NCBI GenBank assembly: GCA_947452455.1
Contig: CANGBX010000008.1
Coordinates: forward strand, 85,796 to 149,795
Length of the DNA stretch: 64,000 nt
Reading direction: 5' to 3'
Source of the DNA: Beijerinckiaceae bacterium
GTDB taxonomy: Bacteria > Pseudomonadota > Alphaproteobacteria > Rhizobiales > Beijerinckiaceae
The notes below the pieces were generated by a model that saw only the letters and a list, made by a program, of their open reading frames with translations, searched no databases and was not told the origin of the DNA. Shown here in pieces: positions 24,004 through 34,524 of the stretch. The position numbers and the translations under genes were made by a program. Every line of letters begins with the position of its first letter. Position 1 is the first letter of the stretch.

Positions 24004-24145
24004 GGGCCCGAATCAAGGGGCCAAAGGCGCCCCGCGCCCAAAGAGAAGAGAGCTATAACGACTGCGCCCCCGCGCGCCAAGTCTTCCCCAAAAAGGGGCT
24101 GAAACAGGGCCGTTGCGCCCCATTGCCGCCCACAATCCTGAGGGC

Positions 24146-24919
24146 TCAGAGCTCCGGGGTCGTCCACCAGGGCGCTTTGGGTCGGCCTGCATCCATGGCC
24201 TTGCGCATCATGCGGATCGCCTTGGGCAGCCCCACAAACAGCGCCTCGCCCATCAGGAAATGACCAATGTTCAATTCTACGATTTGCGGCAGCCCCGCAA
24301 TGCGCTTGGCAGTTGCATAATCAAGCCCGTGGCCCGCGTGACACTCAAGCCCTAGCTCGGCAGCCTTGGCCGCGGCCACACGAATGCGCTCGAACTCATG
24401 CTCGGCTTTGGAAGAGCCTTCGCTCACCGCTTCACACCAAGAGCCCGTATGCAATTCCACCACAGGTGCGCCAATGGAAGCGGCCGCCTCCAACGCATCG
24501 ACTGACGGCTCGATGAAGAGCGAAACGCGGATACCCTCGGCTTTCAAACGTGCCGTCGCATCCTTCACATGATCATGACCACCGATCACATCGAGCCCAC
24601 CTTCGGTTGTGCGCTCGCTGCGCTTTTCCGGCACGAGGCAGGCGGCATGGGGCTTTGTCTTGATGGCAATGCCGATCATTTCTTCGGTCGTCGCCATTTC
24701 AAAATTCAGCGGCTTGGAAATGCTCGCCATGAGACGCACAATATCTTCATCGCGAATGTGACGACGATCTTCGCGCAAATGCGCGGTAATGCCATCGGCC
24801 CCTGCTTCAATGGCCAGCAAAGCGCCGCGCACCGGATCTGGCAAAGCACCACCGCGCGCATTGCGAACAGTGGCAATGTGATCGACATTCACGCCCAGAC
24901 GCAAACGCGGTGCGCTCAT
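24146..24919 (-). CDS. pdxJ: Pyridoxine 5'-phosphate synthase
   Basis: [46 protein letters not shown]. Confidence 0.97.
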   Translation of the reverse strand: MSAPRLRLGVNVDHIATVRNARGGALPDPVRGALLAIEAGADGITAHLREDRRHIRDEDIVRLMASISKPLNFEMATTEEMIGIAIKTKPHAACLVPEKRSERTTEGGLDVIGGHDHVKDATARLKAEGIRVSLFIEPSVDALEAAASIGAPVVELHTGSWCEAVSEGSSKAEHEFERIRVAAAKAAELGLECHAGHGLDYATAKRIAGLPQIVELNIGHFLMGEALFVGLPKAIRMMRKAMDAGRPKAPWWTTPEL

Positions 24920-24933
24920 CCCCAAACTCCGTT

Positions 24934-25527
24934 TCAGACTTTCAAGCCACGGCTGCCCGGCTTGATGGCGGGCATGGCGGCGAGTTCCGGCGGCAAAGCA
25001 TCTGCCGCATAGGTCGGAATATCCATCGTCGCGAGCGCGACAAGCGGTGCACCCACATCGGCCTTGCCGCCCGAGCGATCAATGAGGCAGGCAGCACTCA
25101 CAATCTTTGCGCCTTCCGTCAGGTGCTCTTGCAAGCTCTCAAGCGTTTCGCGCAGCGACAGGCCCGTGGTGATAATATCTTCGACAATGATCACCTTGGC
25201 GCCCGGATCAATCTGGAACCCGCGACGCAGAGCAAATTTGCCATTCTCGCGCTCGACGAAAATCGCTTTCGCACCCAGATGACGCGCTGTCTCATAGCCC
25301 GGCACAATGCCCCCGACCGCAGGCGAGACGACAATGTCGATCTTGCCGTAGATGGATTCAATTTTCTGGGCCAAAGCGCGACAGAGTTTTTCCGTGCGCT
25401 TCGGGTCCTGAAAGACGAACATTTTTTGCAAGAAGACTGGGCTACGCAGGCCCGATGTCAAAATGAAATGGCCCTGCAGCAGCGCACCCGCCGCGCGGAA
25501 TTCGTCCAAAACCTCATTCTCGGTCAT
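24934..25527 (-). CDS. pyrE: Orotate phosphoribosyltransferase
   Basis: [35 protein letters not shown]. Confidence 0.95.
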   Translation of the reverse strand: MTENEVLDEFRAAGALLQGHFILTSGLRSPVFLQKMFVFQDPKRTEKLCRALAQKIESIYGKIDIVVSPAVGGIVPGYETARHLGAKAIFVERENGKFALRRGFQIDPGAKVIIVEDIITTGLSLRETLESLQEHLTEGAKIVSAACLIDRSGGKADVGAPLVALATMDIPTYAADALPPELAAMPAIKPGSRGLKV

Positions 25528-25595
25528 TTTGGCCCCTCAGTGTGTTGAGGGAGGTTTAGGGCGGCGCGGGCCTGTAGACAAGGGAAGCCCTGCCC

Positions 25596-27401
25596 TTACT
25601 CCGCAGCTTCTGCCAGAAAGCCACCGGATTGTGTCTCGACGAGGCGGCGATAGGCCCCGTTTTCGCGCGCCATCAGGCTGCGGTGGGTGCCGTCTTCGAC
25701 AATCCGGCCATGGTCGAAGACCAGAATGCGATCGAGCCGCTGAACGGTCGAGAGCCGATGCGCAATGACAATGGTTGTGCGCCCCTCCGACAAGCGATCC
25801 ATGGCTTCGCGGATATAGGTCTCCGACAGGCTGTCGAGCGAAGAGGTTGCTTCATCGAGAATGAGAATGGGCGTGGCCGCCAGAATAGCGCGCGCAATCG
25901 CGACGCGTTGGCGCTCACCGCCTGATAATTTGACGCCGCGCTCGCCCACCAAGGTCTCATAGCCTTTGGGGAGACCCTGCACGAATTCATCGACATGGGC
26001 GAGACGCGCAGCTTCGACAATCTCGTCATGGCTCGCCTCGGGGCGACCATAGGCAATATTTTCGGCAATGGAGCGATGAAAGAGCACCGGCTCTTGCGGC
26101 ACGAGACCGACTGCATTGCGCAGCGAGGCTTGCGTCACTTTCGCAATGTCTTGCCCATCGATGAGAATGGCGCCGCTGTTCAAATCATAAAGACGCTGGA
26201 TGAGTTTGACGAAAGTCGATTTGCCAGCACCCGATGCGCCGACCAAGCCGATTTTCTGACCTGCCGGAATCTGCAAAGAGAATTGCTCATAGAGCGGCTC
26301 GCGCGCGCTTTTATATTTAAACGTGACATGATCAAATTCAATCGCGCCCTGTGTCACCTGCAAAGGCTTGGCATCTGCTCGATCAGCCACTTGCACCTGC
26401 GCATTGCGAAATTCCAGCACATCATCCATGTCATTCACCGTGCGCTGCACGGAGCGCACATGCTGGGCAATGTCTCGCAAATAGCCGGTGATCAGAAATT
26501 GCGTGGCGATGAGGCTTGCAATATCGCCCGGTGTGGCGCGGCCTTGTGTCCATAGCCAAAGGCCTGTGCCAAGCATCCCCAATTGCAACACCAAGAGCAG
26601 CACGGCTTGCACAAGACCCGAGACTGCACTGCGATCCCATGAGCGAATGGCGCGCCATTGCCAACCATGTGCGACATCGGCAAAATGACGGTCTTCGCGC
26701 TCTTCGGCCGCAAAACTTTTCACTGCCGCATTGCCCGTGACGGAATCGGCGAGCATGCCCGCCATTTTCGAATCCCATTCACGCGCCGCAACATTGGCGG
26801 GGCGAATCCAGACGACAGAGAGCGTCACCACCACAGCGATAAAGGTGAAGACACAAAGGCCGGTGATGAGGCCAAGCAGAGGCCAGCGCCAAGCAAACAT
26901 GGCCGTCACGCCTGTGACGACAATGAAAGCAGGCACGAGGCCGAAGGCGAGCGTGTCGGTGAATGTATCAAAGGCCGTCATGCCGCGCGTGATTTTGCGC
27001 ACAGTGGCGCCCGCAAAAGAATTGGCATGCCAGTCGGACGAGAAACGCTGCACTTTGGCAAAAGCATCGCGGCCGATGGTGGTGATGGCACGCGCCGACA
27101 GACGATTGGCGATAAAGGTCACGCTTTGGCGCATGATGTGAAAGACCGCACCCAGCGCGACAAAGATCAGAAGAGCGTGAATGGCGGGGGTCGGATCATC
27201 CGCCTTGCCGGAGGCCACAGCATCCACAAGCCAGCCGGCAGCTACCGGCACACTGACATCGATCAAGGTGGAGACGACGCGCAGCGCCAGAAGCGAGAAG
27301 AAAAGCTTGGGGGCCACCATCCAGTAATGAGCCACGAAGCGCATCACGCGCCCGATTTTGGCCCCCGTCCCCGCACGGGTCTTATCTACTTTGCTGCTCA
27401 T
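25596..27401 (-). CDS. ABC exporter, fused TMD-NBD
   Basis: Walker A GASGAGKSTFVKL, signature LSGGERQRVAIARAIL, Walker B ILILDEATSSLD. Confidence 0.93.
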   Translation of the reverse strand: MSSKVDKTRAGTGAKIGRVMRFVAHYWMVAPKLFFSLLALRVVSTLIDVSVPVAAGWLVDAVASGKADDPTPAIHALLIFVALGAVFHIMRQSVTFIANRLSARAITTIGRDAFAKVQRFSSDWHANSFAGATVRKITRGMTAFDTFTDTLAFGLVPAFIVVTGVTAMFAWRWPLLGLITGLCVFTFIAVVVTLSVVWIRPANVAAREWDSKMAGMLADSVTGNAAVKSFAAEEREDRHFADVAHGWQWRAIRSWDRSAVSGLVQAVLLLVLQLGMLGTGLWLWTQGRATPGDIASLIATQFLITGYLRDIAQHVRSVQRTVNDMDDVLEFRNAQVQVADRADAKPLQVTQGAIEFDHVTFKYKSAREPLYEQFSLQIPAGQKIGLVGASGAGKSTFVKLIQRLYDLNSGAILIDGQDIAKVTQASLRNAVGLVPQEPVLFHRSIAENIAYGRPEASHDEIVEAARLAHVDEFVQGLPKGYETLVGERGVKLSGGERQRVAIARAILAATPILILDEATSSLDSLSETYIREAMDRLSEGRTTIVIAHRLSTVQRLDRILVFDHGRIVEDGTHRSLMARENGAYRRLVETQSGGFLAEAAE

Positions 27402-27528
27402 AGGGGCTTTATGGCGCGGGTGGGGGCTGGGGGCAAGCTGCAAGGCCCAGACGAGCGGATTGCGCCCCCATCTTTCCAAAGATATAGGAAACCAGCGCTA
27501 CCTATGGAAGCAGGAAATCCACAAAGCC

Positions 27529-28926
27529 ATGGTCGATTTTTCCAAACGCTATGATGTGCTGGTGATTGGCGGCGGCAATGCCGCGCTGTGTGCTGCTATC
27601 AGCGCCGCGCGTGAAGGAGCCTCCGTGCTGGTGCTCGAAGCCGCGCCCAAATTCTACCGCGGCGGTAATACGCGCCACACGCGCAACATGCGCTGCGCCC
27701 ATGATGCGGCGACCGACACATTGTCGGGCCCCTATTCGGAAGAAGAGTTTTTCGACGATCTGCTGCGCGTCACCGGTGGCAACACCAATGAAGACCTCGC
27801 GCGCATGATGATCCATGAGTCGAAAGACATGCTCGACTGGATTGTGCAGCAAGGCGTGCGCTTCCAGCCATCACTGGGTGGCACGCTGTCACTTGGTCGC
27901 ACCAATTCCTTCTTTCTGGGCGGTGGACGCGCCATGTTGAACGCGCTCTATCTCACCGCGGAAGATCTGGGCGTTGCCATTGCCTATGAAGCGGAAGTCA
28001 TCGGCCTTGATGTTGAAAACGGCATGTTCCTTGGCGCGAAAGTGAAGCGCCCTGAGGGCGAGACTTATGTGCGTGCAGGCGCTCTTGTTACAGCCTCTGG
28101 CGGTTTTGAAGCCAACAAAGAATGGCTCGAAGAAAGCTGGGGGCCGGCCGCCAAAAACTTTCTCATTCGCGGCACGCGATTCAATCGCGGCACGGTTTTG
28201 AAAATGCTCGGCGCAGCCGGTGTCGACCAGATTGGTGATCCGACGCAGTGCCATGCGGTTGCCATTGATGCGCGCGCGCCAGAATATGATGGCGGCATTA
28301 TCACGCGCCTCGATTGCGTTGTCTTTGGCGTGGTTGTGAACAAGCATTGCGAGCGCTTCTATGATGAGGGCGAGGATGTCTGGCCCAAGCGCTATGCCAT
28401 TTGGGGGCGCTTGGTTGCAGGCCAGCCGGACCAGATTGCCTACATCATCTTCGATGCGTCATCACTCGAACTCTTCATGCCCTCCTGCTTCCCGCCGATC
28501 AAAGCCGACAGCATCCGCGAACTCGCAGGCAAGCTGGAACTCGATGCGGATGCGCTGGAAAAAACGCTGGGTGAATTTAACGCAGCCGTGAAACCCGGAA
28601 CATTCGACCACACCCAGCTTGATGATTGCCGCACGCAGGGGCTCGCGATTGAAAAGACCCATTGGGCGCGCAAAATCGAAAAGGCGCCCTTCTATGCCTA
28701 TCCGGTGCGGCCGGGCATTACTTTCACTTATCTCGGCGTGCGCGTGAACCATCAATCGCGCATGATGATGGCGGATGGCAAACCCTCCGCCAATATGTTT
28801 GCAGCTGGTGAAATCATGGCCGGCAATGTTTTGGGCAAAGGCTATGCTGCGGGAATCGGCATGACCATCGGCAGCGTTTTCGGACGCATCGCAGGACGGG
28901 AGGCGGCCACCAATGCACGCAACTAA
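27529..28926 (+). CDS. tcuA: FAD-dependent tricarballylate dehydrogenase TcuA
   Basis: DVLVIGGGNAALCAAISAAREGASVLVLEAAP; fumarate-reductase-like; paired with TcuB. Confidence 0.87.
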   Translation: MVDFSKRYDVLVIGGGNAALCAAISAAREGASVLVLEAAPKFYRGGNTRHTRNMRCAHDAATDTLSGPYSEEEFFDDLLRVTGGNTNEDLARMMIHESKDMLDWIVQQGVRFQPSLGGTLSLGRTNSFFLGGGRAMLNALYLTAEDLGVAIAYEAEVIGLDVENGMFLGAKVKRPEGETYVRAGALVTASGGFEANKEWLEESWGPAAKNFLIRGTRFNRGTVLKMLGAAGVDQIGDPTQCHAVAIDARAPEYDGGIITRLDCVVFGVVVNKHCERFYDEGEDVWPKRYAIWGRLVAGQPDQIAYIIFDASSLELFMPSCFPPIKADSIRELAGKLELDADALEKTLGEFNAAVKPGTFDHTQLDDCRTQGLAIEKTHWARKIEKAPFYAYPVRPGITFTYLGVRVNHQSRMMMADGKPSANMFAAGEIMAGNVLGKGYAAGIGMTIGSVFGRIAGREAATNARN

Positions 28927-30028
28927 TACACTGGCTGAAGCCGATCGATTGATGACGCTGTGCAATAGCTGCCGCTATTGCGAGGGGCTCTGCGCGGTGT
29001 TTCCGGCTATGGAAATGCGCCGCGAGTTTCTGGATGGTGATCTGAACTATCTTGCCAATCTCTGCCATTCATGCGGCGCTTGCTATCATGATTGCCAATT
29101 TTCGCCCCCGCATGAATTCAACATGAATGTGCCGAAAGTCATGGCGCAGGTGCGGGCGGAATCTTATGCCGCTTACGCATGGCCGAGCGCTTTCGCGCCC
29201 ATGTTTGAAAAGAACGGATTGAAGATTTCACTTATTGCCGCTCTGAGCGTTGCGGTCTTCATTGCGGGCTTTGTGGCCTGGCATGATCCGGCTGCCCTGT
29301 TTGGCCAGCATGCGGGCAATTTTTATCGCCTCATGCCGCATAATACGATGGTGGTGATTTTCGGCGCAGCTTTCCTCTATGCCATCATCGCCATGATCAT
29401 GGGCATTCGCAATTTCTGGAAGAATATCGGCGAGCCTGCGTCAACTCTGACGCAAGGCGGCTCGCTCTGGCAGGCGATGAAAGATGCCTCCACTTTGCGC
29501 TATCTTGATGGCGGCGGTGTGGGCTGTATGAATGACAGCGAGCGCCCGACCGACAATCGCCGCCGCTACCATCATTTTACCTTCTACGGTTTCATGCTGT
29601 GCTTCGCCTCGACCAGCATTGCGACGCTCTATCATTATGTGCTGGGCAAACAGGCGCCTTATGCTTGGTATGATCTGCCTGTCTTGCTGGGCACGATCGG
29701 CGGTATTGGTCTGATCATCGGCCCGATTGGTCTTTTGATGGCCAAGCGCGAGCGTGACCCGATGCTGGTCGATGAAAGCCGCAAAGGCATGGATGTCGCC
29801 TTTCTGGTGATGCTGCTGGCGACCAGCGCAACGGGCTTGGCTTTGCTGGTGTTGCGCGACACATCGGCCATGGGGCTGCTTCTCAGCGCGCATCTGGGCG
29901 TTGTCTTCGCGCTCTTTGTCTCCATGCCCTATGGCAAATTCGTCCACGGCATTTACCGCTTCCTCGCACTGGTGCGCTATGCGAAGGAAAAGCGGATGAT
30001 TGAATCCGGCGAAGCGGGAACGGCCTAG
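28913..30028 (+). CDS. tcuB: Tricarballylate utilization protein TcuB (Fe-S / membrane)
   Basis: CNSCRYCEGLCAVFPAME, CHSCGACYHDCQFSPPHEF, multi-TM C-terminus. Confidence 0.88.
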   Translation: MHATNTLAEADRLMTLCNSCRYCEGLCAVFPAMEMRREFLDGDLNYLANLCHSCGACYHDCQFSPPHEFNMNVPKVMAQVRAESYAAYAWPSAFAPMFEKNGLKISLIAALSVAVFIAGFVAWHDPAALFGQHAGNFYRLMPHNTMVVIFGAAFLYAIIAMIMGIRNFWKNIGEPASTLTQGGSLWQAMKDASTLRYLDGGGVGCMNDSERPTDNRRRYHHFTFYGFMLCFASTSIATLYHYVLGKQAPYAWYDLPVLLGTIGGIGLIIGPIGLLMAKRERDPMLVDESRKGMDVAFLVMLLATSATGLALLVLRDTSAMGLLLSAHLGVVFALFVSMPYGKFVHGIYRFLALVRYAKEKRMIESGEAGTA

Positions 30029-32241
30029 CCGTTCGCGCGCTCGACTTTCGAGACGACGGTCTTGGCTTTCAGCTGCGTCATAATCGTATTGAGATGCGAC
30101 AGGTCGAGAACCTGCACGTCAATCACAATGTCGCGGAAATCTTGCGAGCGCGATACGAATTCGATGTGATCAATATTGGCGCCTGCATCGCCAATCACGG
30201 TTGAGATGACGCCAAGAGCGCCGGGCTCATTCAAAGCATTGACGATGAGGCGCGCGGGGAAAAAGTCTTTGCGCTCATCATCAATATCCCAACGCACATC
30301 AAGCCAGCGCTCTGGCTGATCATCGAAATCCATCAATGCAGGCGATTGAATGGGATAGATCGTAATCCCCTCGCCCGGCGTCAGAATGCCCACAATGCGG
30401 TCGCCCGGCACAGCGCCGCCGTTGGGCGCAAATCGCACAGGCAAATCGCCACCCAGTCCGCGAATAGGAATAGCCTGCGCATCGTCTTCGCCATCTGCGC
30501 CCGGTACTTTAAAGACAAGGCTTTCAGCCTTTTTCAAACCGAACCAGCCACGTTCGGTTTTGGGCGCCGCAATGCCGGCTTTGCGCTCTTCCTTAAAGTC
30601 GGGATAGACCGCTTTCACCACATCGCCCGAAAACATTTCACCGCGCCCGACCGCTGCCAACACATCATCAATGTTTTGGCGTGCCAAACGCGGCAAAGCG
30701 ACTTTCAGCTTTTCATCCGAATAGGCTTTTTTGGCGCGCTCAAAAGCACGCGTGACAATCTGTCGTCCAAGGCCTGCATATTGCGCACGCACAGCATCGC
30801 GCGAGGCGCGCCGAATAGCTGCGCGCGCCTTGCCTGTTACGACGAGACTTTCCCATGCCGCTGGCGGCACCTGATTTTCCGCAATGGCGATTTCAACTTC
30901 ATCGCCATTTTGCAATTCCGACAAAAGCGGCGCGATGCGACCATTGATCTTGGCGCCCACCGCATTATTGCCGACATCCGTATGCACGGAATAAGCAAAG
31001 TCGATCGGCGTAGCACCCCGCGGCAGAGCAATCAGGCGGCCTTTGGGTGTGAAGCAAAAGACCTGATCATGGAAGAGTTCGAGCTTGGTGTGCTCCAGAA
31101 ATTCTTCCGGTGAATCGCCCTCAGCCAGCATTTCAATCGTGCGTCGCAGCCAGCGATAAGCGCGGCTTTCGCGCGACAGGGCATCACTGTCATTGGCGCG
31201 CCCATCTTTATAGAGAGCATGGGCAGCAATGCCATATTCATTGATCTCATGCATCTGATGCGTGCGCACCTGCAATTCAACGCGCTGGCGGCCGGGGCCG
31301 ACCACGGTTGTATGGAGTGAGCGATAATCATTCTGCTTGGGCGTTGACAGATAATCTTTGAAACGGCCGGGCACGAAGGGCCATTTGGTGTGAATGATAC
31401 CGATGACGCGGTAACAATCTTCCATCGAATCTACCAAGACGCGGAAACCGAAAATATCCGACAATTGTTCAAAGGCGATGGATTTGCGCTCCATCTTGCG
31501 CCAAACGGAATATGGCGCTTTCTCGCGACCCTTTACATCGGCGTGGAAGCCACGTGCGGCCAGCGCCTCGCGCAATTCATCTTCAATCTTGGCAATGAGT
31601 GCGCCGTTTTTCGTGCGCAAATCGGAAAGCCGCGCTTCGATCATCGCACAGGCTTCCGGCATCAGATTTTTAAAGCAGAGATTTTCCAATTCGTCGCGCA
31701 TGTGCTGCATGCCCATGCGGCCTGCGAGCGGGGCATAAATATCAAGCGTTTCTTCGGCAATGCGCTTGCGCTTTTCGGGTGGAACAAAATGCAGCGTGCG
31801 CATATTGTGCAAACGGTCTGCAAGCTTCACCACCAGCACGCGCACATCATCGGCAATCGCGAGCAAAAGCTTGCGGAAATTCTCCGCCTGCTGGGCTTGC
31901 TTGGAAACCAGATCGAGTTTTTTGAGCTTGGTCAGACCATCGACCAGCGCACCAATCTCGTGACCAAAGAGCTGGTCAATTTCTTCGCGCGTCGAGCCCG
32001 TGTCTTCAATCGTGTCATGCAAAACGGCGGCAACAATGGTTGCATCGTCAAGCTTGAGGTCAGTCAGAATGGCGGCGACTTCGAGCGGATGCGAAAAATA
32101 GGGGTCGCCCGATGCACGCTTCTGCGCACCGTGGGCCTTCATGGCATAGACATAGGCGCGGTTCAAAAGCTCTTCATCGGCGTGCGGATTATACCGCCGC
32201 ACCCGATCAACAAGCTCATACTGCCGCATCATCTTATTCAT
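30025..32241 (-). CDS. rsh: Bifunctional (p)ppGpp synthetase/hydrolase
   Basis: HD domain (AAVLHDTIEDT), RelA/SpoT synthetase, TGS, ACT domains. Confidence 0.96.
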   Translation of the reverse strand: MNKMMRQYELVDRVRRYNPHADEELLNRAYVYAMKAHGAQKRASGDPYFSHPLEVAAILTDLKLDDATIVAAVLHDTIEDTGSTREEIDQLFGHEIGALVDGLTKLKKLDLVSKQAQQAENFRKLLLAIADDVRVLVVKLADRLHNMRTLHFVPPEKRKRIAEETLDIYAPLAGRMGMQHMRDELENLCFKNLMPEACAMIEARLSDLRTKNGALIAKIEDELREALAARGFHADVKGREKAPYSVWRKMERKSIAFEQLSDIFGFRVLVDSMEDCYRVIGIIHTKWPFVPGRFKDYLSTPKQNDYRSLHTTVVGPGRQRVELQVRTHQMHEINEYGIAAHALYKDGRANDSDALSRESRAYRWLRRTIEMLAEGDSPEEFLEHTKLELFHDQVFCFTPKGRLIALPRGATPIDFAYSVHTDVGNNAVGAKINGRIAPLLSELQNGDEVEIAIAENQVPPAAWESLVVTGKARAAIRRASRDAVRAQYAGLGRQIVTRAFERAKKAYSDEKLKVALPRLARQNIDDVLAAVGRGEMFSGDVVKAVYPDFKEERKAGIAAPKTERGWFGLKKAESLVFKVPGADGEDDAQAIPIRGLGGDLPVRFAPNGGAVPGDRIVGILTPGEGITIYPIQSPALMDFDDQPERWLDVRWDIDDERKDFFPARLIVNALNEPGALGVISTVIGDAGANIDHIEFVSRSQDFRDIVIDVQVLDLSHLNTIMTQLKAKTVVSKVERANG

Positions 32242-32329
32242 AAGACCAACTTAGACCCACAAAGCTGCATCGCAAATCACGCATTGCTACTATCGGGCAA
32301 AGCGGGCGCCAGTGACAACCCGCAAAAAG

Positions 32330-32362
32330 AAAAAGGCGCCGGAGATAGCCAGCGCCTTTTTA
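32330..32362 (-). terminator. Rho-independent terminator of rpoZ
   Basis: Minus strand AAAAGGCGC-TGGCTATCTCCG-GCGCCTTTTTCTTTTT. Confidence 0.8.
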
Positions 32363-32386
32363 AAAAAGAGATCGGATGGAGGAAGA

Positions 32387-32782
32387 TTACTCCCCGTCAT
32401 CCTCCGTCTCGGCCGGAGGCACGAGGCCTTCGAGGCCGCGCAGAAGATCTTCTTCCGTCATACGGTCAAACTGCAGATCGCCATCGACGCTGCCGCTCAT
32501 GTCAGCAGCCGCAGGCGTGAGCGCCGGCACAACTTCAGCTTCCGGCTCGTCGACTTCGACATGCTTCTGGAGCGAATGGATCAGATCTTCCTTGAGGTCT
32601 TCCGGCGCCAAGGTCTCGTCAGCGATTTCGCGCAAAGCCACGACAGGGTTCTTATCATTGTCGCGGTCGACAGTGATCTGCTGGCCCGAGGAGATCATGC
32701 GGGCGCGGTGGCTAGCGACAAGCACCAGCTCAAAACGGTTTTCGACCTTGTCGATGCAATCTTCGACGGTGACGCGTGCCAT
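32387..32782 (-). CDS. rpoZ: RNA polymerase omega subunit
   Basis: [33 protein letters not shown]. Confidence 0.97.
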   Translation of the reverse strand: MARVTVEDCIDKVENRFELVLVASHRARMISSGQQITVDRDNDKNPVVALREIADETLAPEDLKEDLIHSLQKHVEVDEPEAEVVPALTPAAADMSGSVDGDLQFDRMTEEDLLRGLEGLVPPAETEDDGE

Positions 32783-33103
32783 GGGGCGACGTTCCCTAAA
32801 AAGGAGAGGAGGACGTGGATTGGCACCCTCCCTACACGAAAGCCCCCCCTGAGGCAACAAAAAGCGCCCGGTGCCCACAGACCCCGAAAAGCGCCACCCC
32901 GAGACCCGGTTAAGGCTAGGTAAGCGCCGCCTAAAGAATAGCCAAACCATTTAAATACAACAATTTTTTCTCATAATTACTTGACGCAGCGACCCCCGAG
33001 ACAGAATGTGTCGTCATTGCCCCGGGCGCTGAGTCTCTTGAAACAGCCTTTTTGCCCCGGCATGGGATTTTGCCAAACGGCGCGGCCGCCCTTTTGACGC
33101 GGC

Positions 33104-33125
33104 ATTTTGAGCGGATTTTGAGCGG
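33104..33125 (+). repeat. Tandem 11-bp direct repeat ATTTTGAGCGG x2 upstream of NYN-domain gene
   Basis: Perfect ATTTTGAGCGG ATTTTGAGCGG. Confidence 0.7.
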
Positions 33126-33164
33126 AATTCCTCCTTTAGATCATAGAAAGAAGAGTTTTTTAGC

Positions 33165-33746
33165 ATGGCTCATGAACGCATCGCTCTCTTTATCGATGGT
33201 GCCAATCTTTACGCCACCGCCAAGTCGCTCGGTTTTGATATCGACTACAAAAAGCTTTTGAAGGAATTCCACTCGCGTGGCCGTTTGGTCCGGGCGTTTT
33301 ATTACACGGCCCTGATCGAGGATCAGGAATATTCCTCCATCCGACCGCTGATCGACTGGCTCGACTACAATGGCTTCTCGGTGGTCACCAAGCCGACCAA
33401 GGAATTTGTCGATTCCATGGGCCGCCGCAAGGTCAAGGGCTCGATGGATATTGAGCTGGCTGTCGATGCCATGGAAATGGCCAATCACATCGACCACATG
33501 GTTCTCTTCTCGGGTGATGGCGACTTCCGTTCGCTCGTTGCCGCTGTCCAGCGCAAGGGCGTGCGCGTGTCGGTCGTCTCGACCATCACAACGCAGCCGC
33601 CGATGGTGGCCGATGAATTGCGCCGCCAGTGCGATGAATTCGTCGATCTTCTGCATCTCGCCAATAAGGTCGGCCGCGAATCCAATGAGCGCGCACCTGT
33701 GCGCGAGCGCCGCCCTGCAGGCAGCGACGAGATGCTCGACACCTGA
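33165..33746 (+). CDS. NYN/PIN-like (LabA/DUF88) domain protein
   Basis: IALFIDGANLYATAKSLGFDIDYKKLL, DMELAVDAMEMA-type and LFSGDGDFRSLV motifs. Confidence 0.93.
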   Translation: MAHERIALFIDGANLYATAKSLGFDIDYKKLLKEFHSRGRLVRAFYYTALIEDQEYSSIRPLIDWLDYNGFSVVTKPTKEFVDSMGRRKVKGSMDIELAVDAMEMANHIDHMVLFSGDGDFRSLVAAVQRKGVRVSVVSTITTQPPMVADELRRQCDEFVDLLHLANKVGRESNERAPVRERRPAGSDEMLDT

Positions 33747-33770
33747 GACTGAAGCATTAGTTTACGGGGC

Positions 33771-34418
33771 ATGGCCAAATCATCTGCAAAGCCCGCCCCT
33801 GGACGCGATTGTCCGCTTTGCCCGCGCCTCGTTGCCTTTCGCAATGAGGCGCGCGCCTCTTATCCGGATTGGCACAATGCGCCCGTCCCCTCTTTCGGGG
33901 ACACATCTGCGCGCCTCCTGATTGTGGGCCTTGCACCGGGCCTGCGCGGCGCCAATCGCACGGGTCGCCCGTTTACGGGCGATTGGGCGGGCGACCTTCT
34001 TTACGAAACATTGCTGGAGCTTGGCTTTGCTCAAGGCACTTATGATGAGCGGCCCGATGACGGGCTCAAACTGATCGATTGCCGCATCACCAATGCGGTG
34101 CGCTGCGTGCCGCCACAAAACAAACCGACGCCTGCAGAAATCAACACCTGCCGCGAATTTCTCATTGGCTCATGTGGAGAGATGAAAAATCTGCGCGCCA
34201 TTGTCGCTTTGGGGCGCATTGCACATGAAAGCGTGGTGCGCGCGCTGGGAGCAAAACTCTCCGCCATGCCGTTTGCTCACGGCGCCGTGCATGAAGCGGG
34301 ACAGTTTCGTCTCTACGACAGCTATCATTGCTCACGCTACAATACGAACACGGGTGTGCTGACACCCAAAATGTTCAGGGATGTTTTTAAACAGGTGAAA
34401 AAGGGACTGACGGCGTAA
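33771..34418 (+). CDS. Uracil-DNA glycosylase, family 5 (UdgB-like)
   Basis: CPLCPRL, LLIVGLAPGLRGANRTGRPFTGDWAGDLLYETL, ITNAVRCVPPQNKPTP, DSYHCSRYNTNTG. Confidence 0.9.
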   Translation: MAKSSAKPAPGRDCPLCPRLVAFRNEARASYPDWHNAPVPSFGDTSARLLIVGLAPGLRGANRTGRPFTGDWAGDLLYETLLELGFAQGTYDERPDDGLKLIDCRITNAVRCVPPQNKPTPAEINTCREFLIGSCGEMKNLRAIVALGRIAHESVVRALGAKLSAMPFAHGAVHEAGQFRLYDSYHCSRYNTNTGVLTPKMFRDVFKQVKKGLTA

Positions 34419-34515
34419 AAACGCCGTCATTGCGAGGAGCCGAAGGCGACGTGGCAATCCAGAAAGCCACACGTGTTACCTCTGGATTGCTTCGCTTTGC
34501 TCGCAATGACGGCGT
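34408..34515. repeat. REP/BIME-like palindromic intergenic element
   Basis: CGCCGTCATTGCGAG(GAGCCGAAGGCGACGTGGCAATCCAGA)…TCTGGATTGCTTCGCTTTGCTCGCAATGACGGCG inverted repeat plus flanking TGACGGCGT-AAAA-ACGCCGTCA hairpin. Confidence 0.85.
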
Positions 34516-34524
34516 AAACGTTAC

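Noticed and set aside
32783-33164. tmRNA (ssrA) or other structured RNA in the rpoZ-NYN gap near smpB
   Set aside because: No tag-like coding sequence (ANDNFAEE…) or tRNA-like ends recognised.
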